Origin: Chlorobiota bacterium
GTDB taxonomy: Bacteria > Bacteroidota > Ignavibacteria > Kapaibacteriales > NICIL-2
Length of the DNA stretch: 12,992 bases
Assembly: GCA_003695605.1 (NCBI GenBank)
Contig: RFIK01000106.1
Span: 1-12,992 of the forward strand
Direction of reading: 5' to 3'
In this document: in pieces, positions 1-8,151 of the stretch
Layout of the letters: every line of letters starts with the position of its first letter
Position numbering within the stretch: position 1 is the stretch's first letter
Notes under the pieces: generated by a model
Databases searched by the model: none
What the model was told of the DNA's origin: nothing
The model's input: only the letters and a program-made list of their open reading frames with translations
Made by a program: the position numbers and the translations under genes

Positions 1-207
1 CTCGAAGAACTCCCGGCGGAACTCTTCTTCGCTATACCCATGCTCGACGAGCACGTCCTGGACGCGGCGATTGCCATCGGTCGAATCGCGTTGGCTCATG
101 CGGGCGACGAGAATATCCGTGTACGTTTCGAGAAAGCGGTCGTCGCTGCCAGAACACGCAGCGAGCACGAGCGTGCAAAAGGCAATCAGCACGCTACACC
201 GCCACAT
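1..207 (-). CDS. Putative lipoprotein, 3' end beyond the window (partial)
   Basis: This is an open frame of 69 codons from ATG at 207 to the left edge with no stop, so the C-terminus is missing. The N-terminus is a lipoprotein signal: a short basic start (MWRC), a hydrophobic stretch, then the lipobox LAAC at residues 15-18 followed by SGSDD. Cys18 would be lipidated and the protein anchored in the cell envelope. The mature part seen so far is hydrophilic (RFLETYTDILVARM, then HGYSEEEFRREFF). It loosely recalls small Bacteroidota lipoproteins of the DUF4296 type, but that is only an impression. The start codon lies inside the end of lon (14-nt overlap, different frame), which suggests translational coupling. 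There is no clear ribosome binding site. The lipobox makes the reading frame convincing; the function is unknown. Confidence 0.8.
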   Translation of the reverse strand, partial: MWRCSVLIAFCTLVLAACSGSDDRFLETYTDILVARMSQRDSTDGNRRVQDVLVEHGYSEEEFRREFFE

Positions 208-2641
208 GGGACTCGGATAGTTGACCGTTTGACGTGACGCTGTCCTCGGTGACAATCGGCGTGCGGAAGACAAGTGGCAGTGCGTCTTGGATGGTGGAAA
301 CGAAGTGGATCGTCATCTCGGCGGTCAAGTGGACGGGGAGTTCTTCGATGTCGCTGCGATTGTCGCTGGGAACGATCACCGTTGTGATACCGTTCCGCTT
401 CGCTGCAAGGAGCTTTTCGTTGAGTCCGCCGACGGGGAGCACCATGCCGCGAAGTGTGATTTCGCCGGTCATCGCAACATCGCCACGCACTGGAATACCG
501 CGTGCTGCGGAGATCAGCGCGATGGTCATTGTGATTCCAGCGCTCGGGCCATCTTTAGGAATTGCCCCTTCGGGCACGTGGATGTGAATGTCTTTGTTCT
601 GAGCAAAGTCAGCGGGGATACCGAAACGGTGTGTATTGGTGCGCACGTAGGAGAGCGCTGCTTGCGCTGATTCTTTCATGACTTCACCGAGTTTTCCGGT
701 CAGCAAGAGCTTTTCTGTACCCGGCATGATCGTCACTTCAACGGGGAGGAGTTCGCCGCCGGTGCTTGTCCACGCAAGGCCAGTTGCAACGCCGATGCGG
801 TCAGTTTGATCTGCTGCTGCTTTCCGGAAGCGCGGCGATCGAAGCAGCTCGTGCACCATCTCGACGTTGATCGTAAAGCGCCGTGAACGCACGTATCGGC
901 GGAACTTCGACTGCGAGCGAATGGAGTCGCTCGCTGTTGCAGTTGTCGCAGGGAAATTTTCGACAACGCGTTGTGCGATCTTACGGAGCACGCGGCTCAG
1001 CTCACGCTCGAGATTGCGAACACCTGCTTCGCGAGTGTAGTGGCGGATAATTGTCAGGATTGCTTCATCGTCGAACGTGATGGGAATATCCCGCAGTCCG
1101 AGTTGTTCAATCAGCCGCGGGATAATGTGGCGTTTGGCGATTTCGAGTTTGTCGTGATCGAGGTAGGACGAGAGCTCGATGATCTCCATGCGATCGAGCA
1201 GCGGTTCGGGAATGTCGTAGAGGACATTCGCAGTGGCGATGAACAGGACCTGGGAAAGGTCGTAGTCAACTTCGAGGAAGTGGTCATTGAAGGCGCGATT
1301 TTGCTCAGGATCGAGCACTTCGAGCAACGCTGCAGCTGGATCACCACGGAAATCTCGTCCGAGCTTATCAACTTCGTCGAGCAAGATGACAGGATTGATC
1401 GCGCCGGCGCGTTTCATTGCTTGGATGATCTTGCCTGGCATAGCACCGATGTAGGTCCGGCGATGCCCGCGGATTTCTGCTTCGTCGTGGACACCACCGA
1501 GCGAAATGCGGACGAATCTCCGTCCCAATGCACGGGCAATCGAGGCTGCAAGGGAGGTTTTCCCAACTCCGGGTGGACCGACAAAGCAGAGGATCTGTCC
1601 CCTCATCGAACCTGTTAAGTTCAGCACCGCGATGTACTCGAGGATGCGCTCTTTCGGTTTTTCCAGGTCGTAGTGATCTGCATCGAGTACAGCGCGAGCA
1701 TTGGCTAAACTGAGGTTGTCCTCTGTACGCACCGACCAGGGAAGCGCGGTGAGCCACTCCAGGTACGTGCGGATGACGCCGTAGTCGGGCGACATCGGGA
1801 ACGTCTTCCGGAGCCGTTCGAGTTCTTCGGTGGCGTGTTTCTTGACGTGCTCGGGCATCCCAGCCGATTCGATGAGGTCCCGGAAGCGTTCAACTTCCGA
1901 CGCTTGGAGTGATTCCTCATCCTCACCAAGTTCCCGCTGAAGGATGCGGATTTGATTGCGGATGAACTCCTTCCGCATTGTTGCATGCAGTGCATGCGTG
2001 ACCTCGTGGCCGACATCCTCCTGGATTTTTTCCTTGTTGAGAGCATCATGGATGAGCGAGATCGCCATCGCCAGTTGCTTGGGGAGCGCTGGCTCCTGAA
2101 GAATCTCCTGGACGCGCTCAGGTTCGGAGTTCGCAAAGTCGCTCACAATCGTGTAAACGTCGCCGTGCTCCTTCGTTGTCGTTGCGATGTCTTCGTGATC
2201 TTCCTCATCGAAGATGTTGAGCGCTTCTCCGTAGCGACGATACTCGTCGAGGAGTTGATCGAGCTGTGCTGGGCTCAGCGTCCCTTCTTCTGGAAAGGGG
2301 CGAACTGCGGCGAGCAGGAATGGCAGTGAATCGTCGTGTGGCTCGATCGTGATTCGGTGCTTGGCGATGAGCTTGACACGGAAGATGTTGTTCGGTGAAC
2401 GAGTAATGTAGCGGATCTCTGCCAGAGTCCCGACGTGGTAGAGATCTCCGAAGCTTGGGGATTCCGCGGTGGTTCGCTGCATCACCGCAGCGATTTGCCG
2501 GTCATGCTTGAGTGCATGGTGTACAGCAGCGATCGAGCTGGCACGTCCAACGAAAATGAACTCCTCCTGGTGGGGAAGGACCACCATATCCCGCAGCGGG
2601 AGGACAGGGACGATCATCGGCTTTTCAGAGCGCTTCGGCAT
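194..2641 (-). CDS. lon: ATP-dependent protease Lon (LonA type)
   Basis: Lon is a cytoplasmic homo-oligomeric AAA+ serine protease that unfolds and degrades misfolded and short-lived regulatory proteins. At 815 residues it has the usual LonA length. The order is: N-terminal substrate-binding domain (about 9-205, beginning VPVLPLRDMVVLP); helical linker (about 205-300); AAA+ module with Walker A GPPGVGKT at 355-362, Walker B VILLDEVDKL at 418-427, sensor FIATAN at 467-472 and a probable arginine finger at R484; and a C-terminal protease domain. The catalytic dyad is intact: Ser700 in PKDGPSAG and Lys743 in GGLNEKLLAAK. A basic, Ser/Thr-rich stretch at about 564-590 sits between ATPase and protease and looks longer than in E. 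coli Lon. The start is the only ATG before the conserved N-terminus. A 60-nt gap follows the TPR gene. In it, on the minus strand, TAGTTTCG at 2674-2667 weakly resembles a Bacteroidota -7 element, so lon might have its own promoter. Confidence 0.97.
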   Translation of the reverse strand: MPKRSEKPMIVPVLPLRDMVVLPHQEEFIFVGRASSIAAVHHALKHDRQIAAVMQRTTAESPSFGDLYHVGTLAEIRYITRSPNNIFRVKLIAKHRITIEPHDDSLPFLLAAVRPFPEEGTLSPAQLDQLLDEYRRYGEALNIFDEEDHEDIATTTKEHGDVYTIVSDFANSEPERVQEILQEPALPKQLAMAISLIHDALNKEKIQEDVGHEVTHALHATMRKEFIRNQIRILQRELGEDEESLQASEVERFRDLIESAGMPEHVKKHATEELERLRKTFPMSPDYGVIRTYLEWLTALPWSVRTEDNLSLANARAVLDADHYDLEKPKERILEYIAVLNLTGSMRGQILCFVGPPGVGKTSLAASIARALGRRFVRISLGGVHDEAEIRGHRRTYIGAMPGKIIQAMKRAGAINPVILLDEVDKLGRDFRGDPAAALLEVLDPEQNRAFNDHFLEVDYDLSQVLFIATANVLYDIPEPLLDRMEIIELSSYLDHDKLEIAKRHIIPRLIEQLGLRDIPITFDDEAILTIIRHYTREAGVRNLERELSRVLRKIAQRVVENFPATTATASDSIRSQSKFRRYVRSRRFTINVEMVHELLRSPRFRKAAADQTDRIGVATGLAWTSTGGELLPVEVTIMPGTEKLLLTGKLGEVMKESAQAALSYVRTNTHRFGIPADFAQNKDIHIHVPEGAIPKDGPSAGITMTIALISAARGIPVRGDVAMTGEITLRGMVLPVGGLNEKLLAAKRNGITTVIVPSDNRSDIEELPVHLTAEMTIHFVSTIQDALPLVFRTPIVTEDSVTSNGQLSESHVAV

Positions 2642-2701
2642 GCGAACGAAAACGAACAGTTGTGTGCGAAACTACAGGGAAGGAGACGACGAACTGAACG
2701 A

Positions 2702-3856
2702 TTACTTGCTGTATGGTGACTTCAGGTAGCGCGATGCTTCCTCGTGCGAGTTCTGCACGTCTTGCCAACTGAGGACTTTCTTGTACTGCATGATCGCCAA
2801 GTCACGCTTCCCTTGGAGGTCGTAGATTTTTCCGACATAGAGGTTGAGCTTGACCATAAAGCCGGACGGATCTTCATCGAGCAGCCGGCATGCTTCATCG
2901 CACTTGTAAAAGTACGGGAGTGCTTCCTCGTAACGGCCAGAGATGAACAGGTGCCAGCCGATGTAGTAGAGCGCTTCACGTGCAGCATAGGCGTCGTAAT
3001 AGGGTAGCTTGGTCCGGTAGGCGTCGAGGATACGGTGCCAGTGCGCGATGCTGCTATCGTAGCTACCGACTTGGAGCAGAGCAACAGCGTAGCGACGGTG
3101 GAACAGTGGGTTGGTCGGATAGCGTTCATAGAGCTCGCGGCTAATGCGGAGGTAGTCTTGCGGTTGATTTTCGAATTGAGAGCTGTAAACTTGCTGGAGT
3201 AGCACTTTTGCTTCGATGTCAGCGTAGGTGGCGTTCTGCGCTGCCGCTTCCAGTTGCAGAATCCCGAGCCGCTTATCACCGCTGGGCAGAAACACCATGA
3301 TAGGTTTGAGCACAGGGTACTTTTCCGGCAGTGCTGCGGCGTAGTAGTTGTAGATGCCCGTTCCGAGCATGATGTCATGGTTCGACGGAGCCAGCTGGTT
3401 GCATTTGATGAGAATGTCGAGTGCAACCCGTCCATCGTTGGCGGCTTTGAGCCAACTCTGGATCGTGGCGTAGTATCGCCCACGGTAGCCGAGCGCACCA
3501 CCTTTGAAAAACAGTCCTGCGATGTCGTACGGGTTCTGCTCGAGGATGGAGTCGCAAAGAGCGATCGTAGCGTCAATTTTCCGAAGGAACGCATCTTCGT
3601 ACCGCTTGCTGTTGCGGCGATCGAGCTGCATTTGCCACCACTCGATCATCGCGTCGAGGAAGTAGCCAGCTGGATGGTGTGGGTAGCGCCGGATGACCTC
3701 CGCAAAGATGGTACGTGCCTGGTCGAATCGCGCGGCGTAGATGTAGTCTCTTCCGAGCCGGATCAAGCTATCAGCATCAGTGCGCAAAAGCGCCCACTGT
3801 GCCGAGGCTGTCGCTGAAAGGAACAGCGCTGTCCAGAGCAGAGCACGTGTGAACAC
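2702..3856 (-). CDS. Secreted tetratricopeptide-repeat protein
   Basis: This is a predicted exported TPR protein of unknown function. I chose GTG at 3856 (384 residues) because it gives a textbook signal peptide: MFTRALLW, a hydrophobic core, then SATASA before Q20. The frame stays open to a TTG at 3919 that overlaps the stop of the upstream cargo gene as TTGA. That start would add 21 residues ahead of the signal and is possible but less likely. TPR-like helix pairs are visible at about 30-59 (GRDYIYAARFDQARTIF), 98-128, 265-281 and 300-320, with a last one near 342-360 (VGKIYDLQGKRDLAIMQY). A distinctive middle segment near 166-199 carries GTGIYNYYAAALPEKYP and then FLPSGDKRLG, which looks like a conserved family signature. 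TPR arrays usually bind proteins, and its place after a T9SS cargo gene suggests an envelope or periplasmic role. That link is an inference. Confidence 0.85.
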   Translation of the reverse strand: MFTRALLWTALFLSATASAQWALLRTDADSLIRLGRDYIYAARFDQARTIFAEVIRRYPHHPAGYFLDAMIEWWQMQLDRRNSKRYEDAFLRKIDATIALCDSILEQNPYDIAGLFFKGGALGYRGRYYATIQSWLKAANDGRVALDILIKCNQLAPSNHDIMLGTGIYNYYAAALPEKYPVLKPIMVFLPSGDKRLGILQLEAAAQNATYADIEAKVLLQQVYSSQFENQPQDYLRISRELYERYPTNPLFHRRYAVALLQVGSYDSSIAHWHRILDAYRTKLPYYDAYAAREALYYIGWHLFISGRYEEALPYFYKCDEACRLLDEDPSGFMVKLNLYVGKIYDLQGKRDLAIMQYKKVLSWQDVQNSHEEASRYLKSPYSK

Positions 3857-3915
3857 AAGGGTGTCAGTCGAGGTTGTGACGGCTATACAAAACGCACGTG
3901 GCGCCGTTGCTATTG

Positions 3916-6900
3916 TCAACGGACAATCACCATGCGAGCGGTTGCAGTCCCCGATTGCGAGATGGCGACCACCGTGTACTCGCCTGATGGAAGGCTTGGC
4001 ACGGAGAGAGCAACGTGACGCCCTGCTTTCCCCACGAATGCTGTTTCCCAGAGGGTGCGGCCGTCGGTACTACTCAGCTGCACGGTGACTAATCCATTGT
4101 CAACGGCTGCTATCAGGATTGATGCATCGCCATCGCTTGGATTCGGGACGATGAATACCCGCCCCCCCACGGTTTGCCCGATCAAACGGACGCCACCAGC
4201 AGTGCAAAGTCCTTCGTAGCGGATTGCACCCGCTACGGAACCGTACAGCAGCTCTCTGCCTGGTGTTGTAGCGTGCTCGATCGTAATGGAATCAGCCTCC
4301 CAGTCACCGATGAGGACACTCGCTTCCAGCTGTGCAATGGGAAACTGACGTGGTGATGTCGGCAGTCTCTCGAGAGGAATGTTTGCTTGCAGCCACCCAC
4401 GCCCACTCCGCAGGGGCAGTCGCGTCATGCTGCCCGGGACAATCCGCACGGGAAGAAGCATCGTAGGGTTGTAACTCAGCTCGAGGATAAGTGAATCAAT
4501 CTGCTGAGCGTCGGTCGAAGTGCTCCACGCGTAAATCGGGATAGAAACAACTGATTGCGTCGGTGAAATCGTGACGTCGTCGATCGCAAACGTAATCGGC
4601 ACAGGCTTGTTGCTCTGCGACCCAATTCCGCGAACAACGACGCGGAGCGTTTCTGCACAAGGGTACAAGGCAGTAATGATGAGCGTATCAGTTGTCTCGC
4701 CTTCGGCAGTCGGTGCGAATTCGATGAGCACAGTCCCCTCGGAGTCAGCATCGAGCTGGAGCGTCAACGTACTGGGCTCGCGAATTCGAAACGCAGTTCC
4801 TTGCGTAAGGTGGACACGCACATCGCGTGCAGTATCGGCGGGATTCCGCAGCACTGCAGTACGTTGGGCGAGGTCTCCGAGCGCGACAGTACCAAAATCA
4901 AGTGCAGAAGCAGCGGTGGTGATTGGCTGCCATCGTCCGATGTAGAGCGAATCCTTCGCTGTGCAGCCACTGCGTGTGGATACCTCCACGTAATACCACC
5001 CTGTATCGCTCGCAACGAGTATCGTATCACCGATTGTGCCATTCCACCGGTACTCGAGGAAGCCGGAAGGAACCGTGAGGGTGCTCTGCTCGCCAGGGCA
5101 GAGTCGCACTGCTGTCGCTGCAATAGCAACCGTAGGCCGATCAGTGACGATGATAGTAATCGTTGCTGTATCGCTGCAGGGAGCGGCGATCCACGCAGCC
5201 AGGCGGAAGATTCCCGGTCGCTGAGCGCGGAATGTACGCTGAGTGCTATCAGTGCTCGCCTGCAGCAGTTCGAGTTCCGGAGGAACATCCCAGATCACTG
5301 CGCCACTGGCAGGTTGCGCCCCAACCGTGAACGGCACGCCAACGCAGACACTGTCGCGGCTCTGGAGGCGTGTGCGTTGCCGCTGAGTAAAGCCAATCGT
5401 GATCGGGCGCATCATCCACGTGCAGCTGTTGGTATCGGTCACCTGCCCAGCAAGTGTTGCAGTGCTTGTCAGTGTGCGACGACACCCGGTCGTGCCGTCG
5501 GACCATGTGCAGACAGCACCCGGAGGGCGCGCGATCTCGATTTCAACGGTCTCCCCGGTACATGCGGTGATTGTATCCGTTCCAATGGGTGTACTGGAGC
5601 CATCCGGTTCCACGCGGAAGTACTGTAACGTTGGGCGAACAACAACATCGACGCGGTGAGGTGCCGAGTGGAGGATACAGCCGGTACTATCCTCGACAAC
5701 TGCTTGGTATGTTCCACTCGATGTCACCCAGAGCGTATCCGCAGTCGAAAGGATTGTGCCGTTGCTATCGAGCCATGCGTGGGCACGGTACCGCATGCGG
5801 AGTGTAAATCCGATGCGCTCACCCTCGCAGATACGTAGATTCCGTCGCGCCGAAATGGTGTCGAGCGTTACTGGTAGCGCAACTGCCGTTCGAAAGACAA
5901 CCGTGTCGCTGGTGACTGTACAGCCACTCCGCGAGGTTGCGGTAAACCAGTAGGCTCCGGCATCGGTGATGGTAATCCGCCGGGCAGTGCTGCCTGTATT
6001 CCACTCGATGGTGGCGATGTCGAGCGAATCACTTGCCCAAAGCTCGGCACGCTGTCCGTTGCAGAGTGTTCGGTTGGGCGTAGATGTCTGCACTGTCGGT
6101 GCGAACCCACAGAGGCGGAAAAGAAAGCAGTCGCTGCGGTTGCCCGGCGAGGGATTCGGCTGGTACTGCGCATTGACCATCGGGGCAAAGTCTCGGCTCT
6201 TCGTTTCACCCGCACCGATGATGTCCCCTGACGGCAGGAGCGCTATTGCATAGAGCATGTCTTCGTTCGAACCACCGAAGGTCGCTGACCAAAGGTTTTG
6301 ACCATCCCGAAAGAGTGCTACGAACACATCGTCGCCGCCGCGTGGCTCCCAAAGTACACTTCGCCGTCGAGGGAAGTCGGGTGAAGAAGTGCTTCCAGCT
6401 AACACAACACGCCCATCGCTGTAGACACCGACACTAAAGCCCGATTCTGCCGATCGCCCGCCCCAGAAGGTGGACCACACGAGCATGCCGGTTTCACTCA
6501 TGCACGCCAGGAATGCATCGTTGAAGCCGCTTTTGGCGCGTTGGGCAATGCTATCGCCAGCGATTGGAAAGTCGCTGCTGGAGCTCGTTCCTGCCAGATA
6601 GAGCTTTGCGTTCCAGTACGCGATACGATTGCCCAAGTCGTAGTCACTCCCGCCCAGGAACGTGGACCACAAGCGCCGACCGCTGCTGGAAAGCGCCAGC
6701 ACAAACGCATTATCGAGTGGAGGAGCTTGTGGCTGAAATGCATTGGCTGTTGGGAAATCGTTGCTTACGGTGACACCGGTGACGAAGACGCTTCCGCTTG
6801 GGCTGGTAGTCACGCCGTAGGCTTCGTCGAATGCACTGCCACCGTAGTACGTGGACCAGATGACGTGCAGAGTGGGGATCGCCAGCACTGCGATGAACAC

Positions 6901-8139
6901 GTCGTTATCTCCGCCAATGGTCGGCTGGTGCGCTTGTGCAATGGGAAAGTCAGGGCTGTTTGTCCGTCCAACCGCCACAAGACTTCCATCGCGACGAACT
7001 GCAAGAGCGTTGACCAATTCTTCGCGGCTTCCACCGAGGAACGTACCTCCGGCAAACGCACCATCGGTTGTAAACGACAACACGACAGCATCGAACGCAC
7101 CACCTGCGCGGTTGGGGTAGGGAGAGCTCAGGGTCACAGAGGGGCTGCTGGACCACCCTCCGACGAAGAGCAAGCCGCTGGAGCCATCCCAGACGATTGC
7201 TTGTGCGACGTCATCGCGCTCCCCACCGAAGTACGTGGACCACAGGTGTTGCCCGCCCGCAGTGAACTTAGCGATGACCATGTTCTGCCTACCACGGTTG
7301 GCACTTGCTCCGCGTAGCGGAAAATCAATGCTCAGCGAATTGCCGCACACGTAGATGTTCCCCGCTGCATCGGTTGTCAGATCATTGGCGGCGTCCTCCT
7401 GCGAACCACCAACGTAGGTTGACCACACGATCGCCGGATCAATCACCAGTGGAAGTGTAGGGTCGAACGGCTCGGTGATTCGGTAGCCGAACGTTGTATC
7501 GTTGAAGACGGTGTACTCGACTGAGAGTGGTCGCTCGATACCCTCTGGTGTTGGTTGGTAGGCAGTTGGAGCAGCGTCGAGAAATTCCTCTGTGCCACTT
7601 TCAATGCGGAGTGCGCCGCTGGCGGGGTCGAGCTTTCTGATACGTCCGCCGCGGAGGACAAGTCGCAAGGCGCGAAGGTCGCTGCCAGGCGCTGCAAGAA
7701 CGTCATACTTGAGACCGCTGGGTGACCAGTGAAGCACAATGTCTATGCCTGGGGCAACGCCGACGTAGCGTAGCGCATCGAACGATCGTAGTTCTCGCAG
7801 GTAGCGACCGTCAACGATGCGATAACGTTCCGGGCGCTGATCGCTGGGGTGTATGCGTGCGGGTGTCGCTGCGAAATCGAGGTCGAATCGCTGCGTTCGG
7901 ACATGGTCACTCGCATACGCAAGAGCGGTGACACTGATGCCAGTTGGGCGGCACCAGATCCATGTTCGGCCTATGCGTGCAGTGTAGAGAATCTCACTGC
8001 TCGTGGTCGGTGCCTCGAGGAAGCCACGTTGAAAGAGCGTACTCCAGTGATTCGGTTCTGCTGGAGAATCTGTTGTGCAGAGGGCAACAAGGGCACCGAC
8101 CCAGCACGTAACGGCTATGTGCATGCGATGGCAAATCAT
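3916..8139 (-). CDS. Giant secreted SBBP beta-propeller / Ig-like protein with T9SS C-terminal sorting domain
   Basis: This 1407-residue extracellular protein has many domains. Residues 1-27 form a Sec signal (hydrophobic MHIAVTCWVGALVAL; M6 at 8124 is an alternative start). Residues about 33-235 match the N-terminal region usual in SBBP proteins (DUF7948-like), ending PLVIDPAIVWSTY. Residues 239-676 hold seven SBBP blades of 61-64 residues. Residues about 685-1068 hold five Ig/PKD-like modules, each with a Cys pair (693/740, 771/821, 860/906, 932/988, 1014/1059) and typical CxGE and GxYxxxxxxxxGC ends. Residues 1076-1173 resemble a HYDIN/choice-of-anchor-D domain (LDFGTVALGD to VVVRGIG). Residues about 1180-1310 look cohesin-like. 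Residues 1324-1407 are a type A T9SS sorting domain (VFIVPNPSDGDA, then GEYTVVAISQSG, ending MVIVR). It should be exported by Sec, passed through the outer membrane by T9SS, and surface-anchored or released. No catalytic motif is visible, so an adhesive or structural role is likely but unproven. It begins 12 nt after bshA. Confidence 0.92.
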   Translation of the reverse strand: MICHRMHIAVTCWVGALVALCTTDSPAEPNHWSTLFQRGFLEAPTTSSEILYTARIGRTWIWCRPTGISVTALAYASDHVRTQRFDLDFAATPARIHPSDQRPERYRIVDGRYLRELRSFDALRYVGVAPGIDIVLHWSPSGLKYDVLAAPGSDLRALRLVLRGGRIRKLDPASGALRIESGTEEFLDAAPTAYQPTPEGIERPLSVEYTVFNDTTFGYRITEPFDPTLPLVIDPAIVWSTYVGGSQEDAANDLTTDAAGNIYVCGNSLSIDFPLRGASANRGRQNMVIAKFTAGGQHLWSTYFGGERDDVAQAIVWDGSSGLLFVGGWSSSPSVTLSSPYPNRAGGAFDAVVLSFTTDGAFAGGTFLGGSREELVNALAVRRDGSLVAVGRTNSPDFPIAQAHQPTIGGDNDVFIAVLAIPTLHVIWSTYYGGSAFDEAYGVTTSPSGSVFVTGVTVSNDFPTANAFQPQAPPLDNAFVLALSSSGRRLWSTFLGGSDYDLGNRIAYWNAKLYLAGTSSSSDFPIAGDSIAQRAKSGFNDAFLACMSETGMLVWSTFWGGRSAESGFSVGVYSDGRVVLAGSTSSPDFPRRRSVLWEPRGGDDVFVALFRDGQNLWSATFGGSNEDMLYAIALLPSGDIIGAGETKSRDFAPMVNAQYQPNPSPGNRSDCFLFRLCGFAPTVQTSTPNRTLCNGQRAELWASDSLDIATIEWNTGSTARRITITDAGAYWFTATSRSGCTVTSDTVVFRTAVALPVTLDTISARRNLRICEGERIGFTLRMRYRAHAWLDSNGTILSTADTLWVTSSGTYQAVVEDSTGCILHSAPHRVDVVVRPTLQYFRVEPDGSSTPIGTDTITACTGETVEIEIARPPGAVCTWSDGTTGCRRTLTSTATLAGQVTDTNSCTWMMRPITIGFTQRQRTRLQSRDSVCVGVPFTVGAQPASGAVIWDVPPELELLQASTDSTQRTFRAQRPGIFRLAAWIAAPCSDTATITIIVTDRPTVAIAATAVRLCPGEQSTLTVPSGFLEYRWNGTIGDTILVASDTGWYYVEVSTRSGCTAKDSLYIGRWQPITTAASALDFGTVALGDLAQRTAVLRNPADTARDVRVHLTQGTAFRIREPSTLTLQLDADSEGTVLIEFAPTAEGETTDTLIITALYPCAETLRVVVRGIGSQSNKPVPITFAIDDVTISPTQSVVSIPIYAWSTSTDAQQIDSLILELSYNPTMLLPVRIVPGSMTRLPLRSGRGWLQANIPLERLPTSPRQFPIAQLEASVLIGDWEADSITIEHATTPGRELLYGSVAGAIRYEGLCTAGGVRLIGQTVGGRVFIVPNPSDGDASILIAAVDNGLVTVQLSSTDGRTLWETAFVGKAGRHVALSVPSLPSGEYTVVAISQSGTATARMVIVR
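6271..7425 (-). repeat. Seven SBBP propeller-blade repeats inside the cargo gene
   Basis: Seven copies of a W-S-T-[YF]-x-G-G strand motif recur in the cargo protein. On the minus strand they lie at 7425-7405, 7242-7222, 7050-7030 (degenerate, GGTFLGG), 6858-6838, 6669-6649, 6477-6457 and 6291-6271. The period is 183-192 nt (61-64 residues). Most units also carry the SBBP hallmark xSxDFP about 25-35 residues later. Seven even units fit one closed seven-bladed beta-propeller. The DNA copies are diverged, so this is an old protein repeat rather than a recent tandem duplication. Confidence 0.85.
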
Positions 8140-8151
8140 TGCACCAGCAAA

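Noticed and set aside
40..237. A 65-codon plus-strand frame at the left edge
   Set aside because: It is antisense to the lipoprotein gene, which has a clear lipobox and a better claim to this stretch.
971..1618. A 215-codon open frame on the plus strand inside lon
   Set aside because: It is antisense to the AAA+ domain of Lon with no family pattern and no signal of its own.
6271..7425. CRISPR-like or recent tandem DNA repeat
   Set aside because: The regular units are diverged at DNA level and encode propeller blades in frame, so they are protein repeats.
8092..8124. Cargo protein as a lipoprotein because of the Cys in ALVALC
   Set aside because: Leu directly before the Cys does not fit a lipobox, and the protein carries a T9SS sorting domain that needs an ordinary Sec signal.
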